Of a stretch of DNA of 64,000 nucleotides, positions 37,801-45,721 are shown piece after piece. Below the pieces are notes generated by a model. That model searched no databases and was not told where the DNA came from. It saw only the letters and a list, made by a program, of their open reading frames with translations. The stretch spans positions 1,116,001-1,180,000 of the forward strand of contig NZ_BNEO01000002.1 in assembly GCF_014905415.1 (NCBI RefSeq). Reading direction: 5' to 3'. The translations under genes and the position numbers were made by a program. The first letter of the stretch is position 1; every line of letters begins with the position of its first letter. The stretch is from Virgibacillus salexigens. GTDB taxonomy: Bacteria > Bacillota > Bacilli > Bacillales > Amphibacillaceae.

Positions 37801-38232
37801 TTTAAATGCTTCTTCATAATCATTAGCTTGAATATTGGTAAAGATGCTTGATTGTTTCTCAGAGAATATCCCGATACAGTTTTTGGTATACGCTGCTAAT
37901 TGATGATCTTCTATATATTTGGCCTCTTGCTGTTGAATCAATGTACTTAATTTAATTAAATCATGATAACCATGATTGTCTTTTGCTAAGAGGGTTATCT
38001 CGTCCAGTTTATCTTGTTCCGCGTGGACGTAAACAGACATACCAATAATTGGTTTAATTCCATACTTTTTACATGTTTTATAGAAAGTAATAGCCCCATA
38101 TAGTACTTGCTCATCTGTCAAAGCTAATGCTTCAAATCCTGATTTTTTTGCTTTCTTAACTAAATGATCGATCGTTATTGTACTATTTAACAGGCTATAA
38201 CTACTTCGTACTTGTAAATGTGTGTACGACAT
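34882..38232 (-). CDS. dnaE: DNA polymerase III alpha subunit DnaE
   Basis: Error-prone DnaE polymerase that in B. subtilis extends RNA primers before handing over to PolC. The 1116-aa protein begins with a PHP domain (THLQVRSSYSLLNS), followed by the polymerase core with catalytic acidic motifs (VGPGRGSAAGSLVAY and PDIDIDFSDWRRDE, about 345-395), the fingers/thumb region, tandem helix-hairpin-helix motif (LLQVKGLGKQAVQEI) and an OB fold (near 960-1050). No proofreading exonuclease domain is present. Length equals the B. subtilis protein. Confidence 0.97.
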   Translation of the reverse strand: MSYTHLQVRSSYSLLNSTITIDHLVKKAKKSGFEALALTDEQVLYGAITFYKTCKKYGIKPIIGMSVYVHAEQDKLDEITLLAKDNHGYHDLIKLSTLIQQQEAKYIEDHQLAAYTKNCIGIFSEKQSSIFTNIQANDYEEAFKKLAIIKDMFIEGDFYVGIESSVNEETNRYEAVKSFLTSYSLPPVAINDVRYLQEKDVIAFDCLQAIKNNENWDGKNIPSAYYYRHLSTAAEMQHFFSFWPEAITNTERIEKKCEVVFDFNQRFLPSFPLPDGVNAHTWLENRCWEGLHDKYANITKTIRERLKFELNTIKAMQFSDYFLIVADFIQYAKEQPIVVGPGRGSAAGSLVAYVLEITDIDPIKYDLLFERFLNPERMTMPDIDIDFSDWRRDEVIDYVQHKYGRDHVAQIITFGTFAARSLIRELIKTMNINQQDASFILRHIPVQAKQRISEIITASDELKNYIKTSEPLKLLFTVAVKLEGIPRHVSTHAAGIVITEKPLNEYIPLTMGTGDSNLTQFPMNDLEAIGLLKIDLLGLRNLTLLEKVLQTIRYISNDDTHLKNLPPEDNLTFSMLQHGKTNGVFQLESQGMKRVLQQLKPTEFEDIVAVNALYRPGPMEYIPTFIRRKHGEEAITYPHPDLAPILSKTYGVLVYQEQIMQIANRIAGFSLGKADILRRAVSKKQEQLMAEQKTDFIAGCVRNGYSKKVAEEIFEWIVRFSNYGFNRSHAVAYSRISYQLAYLKAHYPAAFFAELLSSSVNQQEKLQSYIRELKALHLDVLPPSINKSFGKYAVEGNKIRMGLLQVKGLGKQAVQEIIRVRKERPFKNLFDFCLRVSSKAVNRQTLEVLIMVGAFDESNQNRASLLATIDQAMEQGELFKEFLGQPNLFQDQIELEGDYVDIEDFSQFKKLADEKEFLGVYMSSHPLQSYRMQLKQHGHVSLSLALTLAGKKNIKSAAVIQSIKTIRTKRGDPMAFLTLGDESGEMEAVVFPELYRNVNRWLKEETLVLIEGNLESRNQGVQWLLSSIIELTDDRLEEMKSTRLFIKLTGEASEAGIEKLKQMAHYYPGNIPVIIFQEQNRKTYQLSEAYFLQPTTDCLKDLKAFFGKDSVVLDKG

Positions 38233-38310
38233 TTTATCCCGCCTTTAAATTCTCTATGACCCATTATACCAATCTATGTAGAACATGCATACGGAAACGC
38301 TGATAACTTT

Positions 38311-38339
38311 GCATAACTCGTCCCATGTAATCATAAAAT
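38311..38339 (+). promoter_or_regulatory. Putative sigma-E promoter of ytrHI
   Basis: GCATAAC (38311-38317), 14-bp spacer, CATAAAAT (38332-38339). This resembles the sigma-E elements KMATATT and CATACAMT, with one mismatch at -10. ytrHI belongs to the sigma-E regulon in B. subtilis. Confidence 0.5.
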
Positions 38340-38373
38340 GGAAACAACATGACTCACAGGGGAGTGCGTCCTT

Positions 38374-38706
38374 ATGGAAGAACGATTCTTTGAAACTTTT
38401 ATACACTGTTACTTTATCGCATTTGGTGTAATTATCGGTGGAGCAATTATTGGCAGTATTGGGGCATTTGTGACTGGAGATCCTCCCTTAACAGAAATAG
38501 GACGAATAGCAGATCGATTACGGATTTGGGCAATTGTTGCTGCTATTGGTGGTACATTTGATGCGATAGCTAACTTTGAAAAAGGAATTCTAGATGGTTC
38601 TACAATGGATTTATTTAAACAAGCTATGTTTATTCTTTCCGCTATGGGCGGGGTTAAGACGGCAATTCTTCTTTTAAACTGGTTAATTCAGGAGGAAATA
38701 TCGTAA
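38374..38706 (+). CDS. ytrH: Sporulation membrane protein YtrH
   Basis: 110-aa membrane protein needed for efficient sporulation, made in the mother cell in B. subtilis. It has an N-terminal glycine-rich hydrophobic helix (about 13-35; GVIIGGAIIGSIGAF), a second near 50-65 and a C-terminal one near 88-105. The start ATG has GGGGAG upstream. Its stop codon overlaps the ytrI start by one base (TAATG), so the two are translationally coupled. Confidence 0.93.
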   Translation: MEERFFETFIHCYFIAFGVIIGGAIIGSIGAFVTGDPPLTEIGRIADRLRIWAIVAAIGGTFDAIANFEKGILDGSTMDLFKQAMFILSAMGGVKTAILLLNWLIQEEIS

Positions 38707-39209
38707 TGCATATACCTCCCTACCATAAAAAAGTAACTTGGCAACGTTTTTTCGTTGGTGTGATGGTTGGTGGAGTTGTAGCTTATTGCACTCTGCTTTA
38801 TATGTATGGATCCATGTATGAATCTCTAATTGCACAAAATAATGCGTTTCGTAGTGAAATAACAGAACTACGGAATCAAAATGATTCATTATTGGAAGAT
38901 AATGATGACTTAAGTGAAAGACCTTCCGAAGAAGTAACTGTAGAGTCAATAAACTTAACTATCGAAAATATGGAAGAGTTACGGCTCGACCGACTTATAG
39001 CTGACAAGCTGAAAGAATTAGTACAACAAGAATTAAAACACGTGGTGGGGAAAGATCTGTCCATTATAGGAGAAAGTGATCAATTACTAGAATCAACTGT
39101 CGAAAATAAGTCATTTGAGGTAGAAGAGTTTACATATACGCTTACTATTACTAAATTGATCATTTCTAAAAATATTAAAATTACAGCCAAAGCCGAGCGG
39201 ACTACATAA
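38706..39209 (+). CDS. ytrI: Sporulation membrane protein YtrI
   Basis: 167-aa bitopic protein: basic N-terminus (HKKVTWQR), one membrane helix (about 14-37), then a coiled-coil of about 30 residues rich in Glu, Asn and Leu, and a C-terminal soluble domain that can form beta strands (VEEFTYTLTITKLII region). It is a partner of YtrH in sporulation. GGAGGAAAT for its start lies within the end of ytrH. Confidence 0.88.
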   Translation: MHIPPYHKKVTWQRFFVGVMVGGVVAYCTLLYMYGSMYESLIAQNNAFRSEITELRNQNDSLLEDNDDLSERPSEEVTVESINLTIENMEELRLDRLIADKLKELVQQELKHVVGKDLSIIGESDQLLESTVENKSFEVEEFTYTLTITKLIISKNIKITAKAERTT

Positions 39210-39339
39210 TGTGAACGTTTCATGAAATATCCGAAAATTCATGGCATTTTCTTACAAATCCAGTTATGATAAAGATAACAAGAGAGTCATTTTCCCGTTT
39301 ACTTTCATATAATGCTTCAGATGAAAGGAGTGGATTTTC

Positions 39340-39537
39340 ATGTTGGTAATGGATCATCGTGAAATGCGAGATGAAAAAATAGCTCGCTTAAAACAAGGGA
39401 ACTCCGCTTACGCAGAGTCACGAGAACTTATTCGTTTAGTAAAACGTGGCATTGAAAAAGAACACCTAGATGTATTTTTAGATGAAGCATCTTCAGGATG
39501 CTGGTTCATTCCAAATAGCAGTACAAAAAGTAGCTAA
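39340..39537 (+). CDS. Small conserved protein of unknown function
   Basis: 65-aa soluble protein, highly charged (MRDEKIARLKQGNSAYAE, then ELIRLVKRG), with a short aromatic C-terminus (GCWFIPN). I do not recognise a domain. AAAGGAGTG precedes the ATG at good spacing and a terminator follows immediately, so it is a real monocistronic gene. A GTCATTT-13-CATATAAT sequence about 30 nt upstream resembles a sigma-E promoter, and the adjacent ytrHI genes make a sporulation role possible. Confidence 0.7.
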   Translation: MLVMDHREMRDEKIARLKQGNSAYAESRELIRLVKRGIEKEHLDVFLDEASSGCWFIPNSSTKSS

Positions 39538-39540
39538 TCT

Positions 39541-39576
39541 AAATAACACGCCGTTTCCCATGGCGTGTTATTTTTT
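39541..39576 (+). terminator. Terminator after the 65-aa gene
   Basis: 11-bp stem AATAACACGCC/GGCGTGTTATT followed by TTTTT on the plus strand, 4 nt after the stop codon; it can also serve the converging nrnA transcript. Confidence 0.92.
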
Positions 39577-39578
39577 CG

Positions 39579-40535
39579 TTACATTTTTTGTTGATATTGT
39601 TCGCATATTTGTTCTAAATCTGCTATAACGTCTTCTGTCTCTTTCCAAGTTGATACAGAGGCTCCCGATGCCATAGGATGACCTCCACCATTATATTTAG
39701 CAGCCAAATCATTAATTACGGGGCCTTTAGACCGCAAACGAACTCGAATTGTATCATCTTCTTCGATAAAGGTTACCCATGCTAAAATCCCGTCTATATC
39801 GCCTAGCACTCCCACAAGTTGGCTGGTCTCGCTCGGTTGTACTTCAAATCGATTTAGAATAGCTTTCGTTAATTTTATAGCAGACATACCGTTATCAGAT
39901 AAGCTGAACTGTTCTAAGATATAACCCTTTAAGCGAGCAATATTATCTTTCATCCGATACATACCGTCGTACAAAGCAGTTCGATCAAATGAGAATGTAA
40001 CTAATTCAGCTGCAATCTTTAAGGTTTGTTTGGTCGTACTAGGGAATAAAAATCTTCCAGTGTCCCCAACAATACCAGCATAAAGTAATCGAGCAGCTTT
40101 ATCATTACACTTCAACCCATATTGCTTTGTTTGTAAATAAAACTCATAAATCATTTCACTGGTAGAACTAGCAGTTGTGTCTACCCATTGAATATCGCCA
40201 TATTCATCCACATTTGGATGGTGGTCAATTTTTATCCATTTAGCTGCATATTGAAATCGTTCATCGGATATACGTGCTGTGTTAGCTGTATCACAAACAA
40301 TTACAAGCGCATCTTTATATTGTTCATCTTTAATAACATCCATTTTTGCTAGGAAAGTTAGCGTTGGTTCTTCCTCTCCAACCGCAAAGACCTGTTTATC
40401 GGGGAAGGAATATTGAATGATTTCTTTTAAACCCACTTGGGATCCTATGGCATCTGGATCTGGCCTTACGTGCCGATGAATGATAATTGTATGATACTGT
40501 TTAATTACATCAATAATGTCCTGCAATACTATCAC
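39579..40535 (-). CDS. nrnA: Oligoribonuclease/pAp phosphatase NrnA
   Basis: DHH/DHHA1 phosphoesterase of 318 aa that degrades nano-RNA and hydrolyses 3'-phosphoadenosine 5'-phosphate. The DHH domain has HRHVRPDPDAIGSQ (about 20), VCDTANTARI and IDHHPNVDEYGD; the DHHA1 domain ends with NGGGHPMASGAS (about 283-295). All metal-binding motifs look intact. It sits between the ytrHI region and ytpI as in B. subtilis (ytqI). Confidence 0.95.
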   Translation of the reverse strand: MIVLQDIIDVIKQYHTIIIHRHVRPDPDAIGSQVGLKEIIQYSFPDKQVFAVGEEEPTLTFLAKMDVIKDEQYKDALVIVCDTANTARISDERFQYAAKWIKIDHHPNVDEYGDIQWVDTTASSTSEMIYEFYLQTKQYGLKCNDKAARLLYAGIVGDTGRFLFPSTTKQTLKIAAELVTFSFDRTALYDGMYRMKDNIARLKGYILEQFSLSDNGMSAIKLTKAILNRFEVQPSETSQLVGVLGDIDGILAWVTFIEEDDTIRVRLRSKGPVINDLAAKYNGGGHPMASGASVSTWKETEDVIADLEQICEQYQQKM

Positions 40536-40629
40536 CTTTTCTTGTCAATTCTGAAGTCGATATGGCTTATTCACTAAAAAAACGGTACAATGAGTGATGG
40601 AAATGGTAAATTAAACTAGGAGCGATAAC

Positions 40630-40923
40630 ATGATTATTTTTTCAATACTTATAGTTCTCTCTTTAGTACTTTATGTATACTACAAAGTAGCAATCGTAAA
40701 AAGCAATGACGGATTAACCCAAGCTTATTTTAATGGGAAATCACGTATTTGCTTAGGAACATTGGTAGTATCTTTTACAATTAATCAGTATATTCTGTAT
40801 CAAACCAGAATCGCTTTGTTTATAGGGATTATCCTGATTATTGTTGGAATACCTCAGATCTATCGCGGCATCAAAGAAGTAAAGCATTACCGCAGAGAAT
40901 GGAAAAGATTAAACCCCTCCTAA
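40630..40923 (+). CDS. ytpI: YtpI family membrane protein
   Basis: 97-aa membrane protein with three hydrophobic segments (about 2-20, 35-55 and 57-78), ending in a basic tail (KEVKHYRREWKRLN). Function is unknown. AGGAG lies 8 nt before the ATG. The gene lies between nrnA and ytoI, both on the other strand, which is its conserved position. A terminator follows directly. Confidence 0.85.
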   Translation: MIIFSILIVLSLVLYVYYKVAIVKSNDGLTQAYFNGKSRICLGTLVVSFTINQYILYQTRIALFIGIILIIVGIPQIYRGIKEVKHYRREWKRLNPS

Positions 40924-40927
40924 ATAG

Positions 40928-40960
40928 CAGCTGACTATCTTTGGTAGTCAGCTTTCTTTA
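40928..40960 (+). terminator. Terminator of ytpI
   Basis: Stem AGCTGACTA/TAGTCAGCT with a short loop and TTTCTTT, 5 nt after the ytpI stop codon. Confidence 0.85.
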
Positions 40961-40965
40961 ATCGG

Positions 40966-42273
40966 TTAACGATTAATTAATTGTGCCATTAGCAAGCCCT
41001 TTCCTACTAATTTTTGCTCATCGTATACTTCAACATCAATCTTCGCATATACTCTACCAATTTCTAATAATTTTGGTTGTATGTGTAATGTACTATCAAT
41101 CTGTACCGGTTTAATAAAATAAACGGTTAGATTCTCGGCTACTAGATCCCCTTTTTTATATTGAAGCAACATTCTTCTGCTTGCTTCTGTTATTAAAGCA
41201 GTAAATACTCCATTCGATAACGTCCCTAATTGATTGGTCATTTGTGGAGCAACTGTTGTCAAATATACGTCTTTTTTATGCTCGTCCTCGATGATACTTC
41301 TAGAAACAATATCATCAATTGTCTCGCCAATTTGAGGTTGTCTTTGTATTTGTTGCAATGCCTTCAGTACATCTTGACGCGATATAATCCCTTTCAAATG
41401 ATTTGTTTCATCTGCTACTGGCATTACTTCTATGCCTTCCCAAACCATCATGTGCGCGACAGAAGCTAATGATGTTTTAGCTTGAACAATTTTCGGGTTT
41501 CTACTCATGACCTTATCAATTATTGTCTGTTCATCGACACCAATAACATCCTTGGATGTAACCATACCGATTACACGTTTTTTATTATCTACCACAGGAA
41601 AACGTGTATGGGTAGAATTATTATTTAGTCGATACCAATCTTGAACGGTATCTTTACTGTGTAAATAAAAGGAACTATCAAATGGAGTAAATATATCACC
41701 AACTACTACAATTTCTTTCTTAATTAGTTGATCGTAAATCGCACGATTAATCATTGCAGCAACGGTAAACGTATCATAGCTTGTGGATATAATCGGTAAC
41801 TGTCTTTCATCAGCTAAACGCTTAATATAATCCTCCGTATCAAATCCGCCTGTAATTAATACAGCTGCTCCTTCTTTAATAGCCAGTTCATGTGCTTTAA
41901 TACGATTTCCAACAATTAATAATGAATCGGCTTCTGTATAACGCATCATTGCATCAAGCTGCATAGCTCCAATGACAAATTTATTTAATGTCTTATGCAA
42001 TCCTTTTCTGCCGCCTAAAACTTGACCTTCTACAATATTAATCACTTCTGCAAATGTGAGGCGTTCAAAGTTTTCTTTCTTTTTTCGTTCAATTCGAATC
42101 GTACCTACACGTTCAATTGTACTAACTAATCCTTGATTCTCCGCATCTTTAATTGCACGATAGGCTGTTCCATCACTGACATGTAGTTCCTTCGCTATTT
42201 GTCTTACAGAAATCTTATGACCTATATCCAATGATATAATATGCTGAATGATTTGCTCATGCTTACTTGCCAT
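40966..42273 (-). CDS. ytoI: YtoI-type regulator: HTH, DRTGG, two CBS and thioesterase-like domains
   Basis: 435-aa protein with an unusual domain chain: N-terminal winged helix (ISVRQIAKELHVSDGTAYRAI, landmark VSDGTAYRA, about 20-40), DRTGG domain (about 75-185), two CBS motifs (about 190-310; VTSKDVIGVDE, ISRQDVLKAL) and a C-terminal hot-dog thioesterase-like domain (about 325-435). CBS pairs bind adenine nucleotides, so a nucleotide-responsive regulator is likely, but the target is unknown. I chose the ATG at 42273 (MASKHEQI), matching the family start; the longer frame adds five residues only. Confidence 0.9.
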   Translation of the reverse strand: MASKHEQIIQHIISLDIGHKISVRQIAKELHVSDGTAYRAIKDAENQGLVSTIERVGTIRIERKKKENFERLTFAEVINIVEGQVLGGRKGLHKTLNKFVIGAMQLDAMMRYTEADSLLIVGNRIKAHELAIKEGAAVLITGGFDTEDYIKRLADERQLPIISTSYDTFTVAAMINRAIYDQLIKKEIVVVGDIFTPFDSSFYLHSKDTVQDWYRLNNNSTHTRFPVVDNKKRVIGMVTSKDVIGVDEQTIIDKVMSRNPKIVQAKTSLASVAHMMVWEGIEVMPVADETNHLKGIISRQDVLKALQQIQRQPQIGETIDDIVSRSIIEDEHKKDVYLTTVAPQMTNQLGTLSNGVFTALITEASRRMLLQYKKGDLVAENLTVYFIKPVQIDSTLHIQPKLLEIGRVYAKIDVEVYDEQKLVGKGLLMAQLINR

Positions 42274-42346
42274 TAACCCGCACACCATCTTTCAACTGTA
42301 CTAATGAATTATTTACCATTTATTATACAGTTGAAAACAATGAAAC

Positions 42347-42577
42347 TCAATGATTATAGGTTTGCCGTTGTCTTTCTTCCTGCTGTTCCATAATTGGTGG
42401 TCTTATCATTTGTAATAATGAAGCAACATTTGCGCCAACTACGAATAGAAAGAAACCGATCCAGGCTGCCCAGAAAATTTGTTCCATTACGGTTGAGGCA
42501 TATGGAATAGATGGCCAGGCAACATATAACAAAAATCCTGCCAGCAACAGTCTTAAGATCGTATAATGTCCTCGCAT
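42347..42577 (-). CDS. Small membrane protein, unknown function
   Basis: About 76 aa with two predicted membrane helices (about 5-22 and 30-55) and a Gln/Arg-rich tail (EQQEERQRQ). I do not recognise a family. The start at 42577 is preferred because AAGGAGGGG lies 8 nt upstream; the ORF's two earlier ATG codons flank or overlap that ribosome binding site. It lies alone between ytoI and comC. Confidence 0.7.
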   Translation of the reverse strand: MRGHYTILRLLLAGFLLYVAWPSIPYASTVMEQIFWAAWIGFFLFVVGANVASLLQMIRPPIMEQQEERQRQTYNH

Positions 42578-42666
42578 ACTCATCCCCTCCTTCATACTTA
42601 ATCTATGAAAAAAAACATACCTTAAGAACCTAGAACTAGGACAACCTGATAATCATAGGTCAGAGC

Positions 42667-43434
42667 TCAATTGAATGGTATATGATAGAAGTTAGAATAC
42701 CATAAAATCAACGAATCACCGTAAAAGTATGTAATTAAACTAGCAGCAATAATGTAAGGAGCAAACGGTATTGGTTGATTTCGTCTACCTAATTTTAGAG
42801 CGATAAGAAAGATACCAATGATTGCCCCGATCACACAGGATAAAAAGAAGCAGAAGCATAGTTTTTTAAAACCTAACACAATACCAATAAGTCCAAATAA
42901 TTTCATATCACCTCCTCCCATTCCTCCTTTACTAACAATAATGATAGACATCGGGATAAGGATTCCGGCAACACCCCCAGTAATCGTATCCCACCAAGGA
43001 GTAAGTGGATCGATAATTCGAAAAACCACAAAAATAGGAAGAAAGAATAATAGAACTTTATTTGGAATAATCATATACGTTATATCTGATACTAGTACAA
43101 TAACAAACATGGACACCAGAGCTAAAGCTAAAAATAATTCAAATTGGATACCAATAATAATGTAGCAATAAACAAATAACATACCTGTTATTATTTCCAT
43201 AATTGGGTATAAGCTAGAAATTCGGACGCCACAATATCTGCATTTTCCTTTTAGTAAGGTAAACGATAAAATGGGGATAATATCTTTCCATTGAAGGGTT
43301 TTTAAACAATAAGGACATTCGGAGCGGCTTGTAGTAAATGATAACTGCTGTGGAGAACGTAATCCAACGACATTCAAAAATGAACCAACGACTGTTCCAA
43401 TAAGAAAGACAAACCATATAATATAGTTATCCAG
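42667..43434 (-). CDS. comC: Prepilin peptidase ComC, with CTG start codon
   Basis: Membrane aspartic protease that cleaves and N-methylates competence pseudopilins. The 255-aa protein has an N-terminal helix (IIWFVFLIGTVVGSFLN), a zinc site with CPYC and CRYC (about 41-78), and helices carrying the two catalytic Asp residues: VSDITYMIIPN and GGMGGGDMKLFG. ATG-type starts are absent at the N-terminus. CTG at 43434 lies 6 nt after AGGAGGG and directly after an in-frame TAA, so no other start can supply the first helix. A TTG at 43377 would delete that helix. Confidence 0.88.
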   Translation of the reverse strand: MDNYIIWFVFLIGTVVGSFLNVVGLRSPQQLSFTTSRSECPYCLKTLQWKDIIPILSFTLLKGKCRYCGVRISSLYPIMEIITGMLFVYCYIIIGIQFELFLALALVSMFVIVLVSDITYMIIPNKVLLFFLPIFVVFRIIDPLTPWWDTITGGVAGILIPMSIIIVSKGGMGGGDMKLFGLIGIVLGFKKLCFCFFLSCVIGAIIGIFLIALKLGRRNQPIPFAPYIIAASLITYFYGDSLILWYSNFYHIPFN

Positions 43435-43626
43435 TTAACTCCCTCCTATTATAAAAGTGCATTTAGTAAGATATACCTATATAATATATCAAGCTGGAGG
43501 AAATGGCTAGATAAAATAATAGACTTTCTTGAATTTTAGAATAATTAAATTTAAGCTAACAGGTTTCCTTTCCTTTCATAATTAACTATTTCCCACGGTT
43601 TACGAGAATTTCGTCTATTTAAATAA

Positions 43627-43665
43627 GAAACTCTCCTTTCACCCACGCTAATGAAGGAGAGTTTC
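43627..43665 (-). terminator. Terminator after ytkL
   Basis: 12-bp stem GAAACTCTCCTT/AAGGAGAGTTTC; on the minus strand a T-rich stretch (TATTTAAAT) follows. It lies 30 nt after the ytkL stop codon. The rest of 43435-43626 shows no gene. Confidence 0.75.
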
Positions 43666-43694
43666 TTTATCAAATACAAACGATATATAGGTCG

Positions 43695-44375
43695 TTACAC
43701 TTGCATGGGTTCACCGATGGCCATTACTTGTCCTTTACCAGGATTAACTTGCTTGGCAAACGCTTCGCCGTCCTGTTCAATTAATGGGAACGTATTATAA
43801 TGTATCGGAACAACAACCTTTGCGTTAATCCATTTCGAAGCGATGAGAGCATCTTCTGGCCCCATTGTGAAATTATCACCAATCGGTACAAAAGCAATAT
43901 CAATGTCATTCATTTCCCCTATTAACTTAAGGTCAGAGAATAATCCTGTGTCTCCAACATGATAAATCGTTTTTCCTTCCACAGTAAGTAAAATTCCTGC
44001 TGGCATACCAGTATAAATAGAGGAACCATTTTCTTCTGTATACGCGGATCCATGAAAAGCTTGTGTTAATTTAACCGTTCCAAAATCAAATTGATGTTTC
44101 CCGCCAATGTGCATAGGATGTGCATTTAATCCTCTACCACTCATATAATCTGCTAGTTCGTTAGGCGCTACAATTAAAGCGTTCGTTCGCTTGGCAATAT
44201 CAATCGTATCTCCTACATGGTCATTATGACCGTGTGTAAGAAGGATAACATCCGGTTCAACCGTCTGCGCATCTAAATCGCAAGCTTCATTCCCTGAGAT
44301 GAATGGATCAATAAGAATTTGATGGGAGTCCGTTTCTATCATTACTACTGCATGTCCATGATAAGATAATTTCAC
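43695..44375 (-). CDS. ytkL: Metal-dependent hydrolase YtkL (UPF0173)
   Basis: 226-aa metallo-beta-lactamase-fold protein. Metal ligands are present as HGHAVVMIE near the start, [11 protein letters not shown] (about 46-56), a later His in GDTGLFSD region (Asp) and VPIHYNTFP near the C-terminus (His). The family is conserved in Bacillaceae but its substrate is not established. It stands alone on the minus strand, divergent from the peptidase gene. Confidence 0.9.
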   Translation of the reverse strand: MKLSYHGHAVVMIETDSHQILIDPFISGNEACDLDAQTVEPDVILLTHGHNDHVGDTIDIAKRTNALIVAPNELADYMSGRGLNAHPMHIGGKHQFDFGTVKLTQAFHGSAYTEENGSSIYTGMPAGILLTVEGKTIYHVGDTGLFSDLKLIGEMNDIDIAFVPIGDNFTMGPEDALIASKWINAKVVVPIHYNTFPLIEQDGEAFAKQVNPGKGQVMAIGEPMQV

Positions 44376-44539
44376 GATTATCCTCTCCTTTTAAATTTAT
44401 TTCCTATTATAACAAATTAGCTTTACTTTTGAATGTACCCATTTCTATTTTTAATTAACCTTCTCTTACAAATGCAACCTTCATGGTCATTAAAATGATT
44501 GAATACAAACTCTCCATTTTATTTCTATACCCGAAATTT

Positions 44540-44547
44540 GTTATAAT
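44540..44547 (+). promoter_or_regulatory. Extended -10 element upstream of the peptidase gene
   Basis: TGTTATAAT (TGn followed by consensus TATAAT at 44542-44547) lies 34 nt before the peptidase start codon. No good -35 is visible, as is usual for extended -10 promoters. Confidence 0.5.
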
Positions 44548-44580
44548 AAAAAACATTACATGGTAAAAGAGGGTGTTAGA

Positions 44581-45678
44581 ATGGCAGAAAGAGTTGAAGC
44601 ATTATTAAAAAACATGAAAAGTAATAACATTGATAGCATGTTTGTTACATCACAAGCAAATGTATATTATATGACAAATTATTATACCGATCCACACGAA
44701 AGATTAGTAGCAGTGTATATCAGCAATAATTTCGACCCCGTATTAATTATCCCAGCGATGGAAGAGGAAGATGCAAAAGCAGCAGGCTGGCAATACGAAC
44801 TAATTACGTATCAAGATCATGAAAATCCCTGGGAAAAATTCTATCAAACACTGCATCACAATAAGAAACTTCCCCAGACAATCGGGGTTGAAAATAGCCA
44901 TTTAACGTTGGATCGATATCAAACATTACAAAAATTCTTTTCCAATACTACTGTTATAGACGGAGAGGAATTACTAGCCAACTTACGCGTTATCAAGAGT
45001 AAGCAAGAATATGAACGGTTGAAAACCGCTGCAGACCTTGCTGATTTCGGGATCAAAACAGGTATTCAATCAATTAGAGAAGGTGTAACTGAATTAGAAG
45101 TAATTGCTAATATCGAATATGAATTGAAAAAACAAGGCATTCAAGAAATGTCCTTCTCAACCATGACTTTATCAGGAGCAAAAACAGCTTCTCCACATGG
45201 AACTCCCTCCATGAAGAAAATTAATTCTGGAGATATAGTTCTGTTTGACCTAGGTGTCGTTTATGAAGGGTACTGTTCTGATATTTCAAGAACCGTTGCA
45301 TTCAAATCCTTAACAGAGGAACAAAAAACCATATATAATACAGTACTACAAGCAGAACAAAAAGCAATTGACGCCTCAAAAATCGGGGTAGCTACAGGAC
45401 AGTTAGATCAAATTGCAAGAAATCATATCGCTGATGCAGGATATGGTGACTATTTCACGCATCGAATTGGTCATGGCTTAGGAATTGAAACACATGAATA
45501 CCCTTCAATGCATGGTAATAATGATCTCCCTTTAAAAGCTGGCATGTGTTATACGATTGAACCAGGAATTTATGTTCCAGGAGTGGCTGGTGTTCGAATT
45601 GAAGATATGATTTATTTGACCGAGCAAGGACCAGAAGTATTAACTAAATCACCAAAAGACTTACAAATTATAGACTAA
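44581..45678 (+). CDS. Xaa-Pro peptidase (M24 family)
   Basis: 365-aa metallopeptidase with an N-terminal creatinase-like domain (about 1-130) and a C-terminal pita-bread domain. The five metal ligands are visible: Asp pair in LFDLGVVYEGYCSDISR, His in HRIGHGLGIETHE, Glu in YTIEPGIYV and Glu in GVRIEDMIY. It removes or cleaves dipeptides with proline in second position. Length fits PepQ-type Bacillus enzymes. I chose the ATG at 44581 because AGAGGGTG precedes it. It is monocistronic, closed by a strong terminator. Confidence 0.92.
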   Translation: MAERVEALLKNMKSNNIDSMFVTSQANVYYMTNYYTDPHERLVAVYISNNFDPVLIIPAMEEEDAKAAGWQYELITYQDHENPWEKFYQTLHHNKKLPQTIGVENSHLTLDRYQTLQKFFSNTTVIDGEELLANLRVIKSKQEYERLKTAADLADFGIKTGIQSIREGVTELEVIANIEYELKKQGIQEMSFSTMTLSGAKTASPHGTPSMKKINSGDIVLFDLGVVYEGYCSDISRTVAFKSLTEEQKTIYNTVLQAEQKAIDASKIGVATGQLDQIARNHIADAGYGDYFTHRIGHGLGIETHEYPSMHGNNDLPLKAGMCYTIEPGIYVPGVAGVRIEDMIYLTEQGPEVLTKSPKDLQIID

Positions 45679-45680
45679 GC

Positions 45681-45715
45681 AAAAGCTATCGAGGTTTTCA
45701 CTCGATAGCTTTTTA
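45681..45715 (+). terminator. Terminator after the Xaa-Pro peptidase
   Basis: 12-bp stem AAAGCTATCGAG/CTCGATAGCTTT with a 7-nt loop and TTTTT on the plus strand, directly after the stop codon; it may also serve the converging ald gene. Confidence 0.93.
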
Positions 45716-45721
45716 ATAGGA

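Noticed and set aside
43214-43417. 67-aa minus-strand frame starting at 43417
   Set aside because: It is an alternative frame inside comC; the comC frame carries all family motifs.
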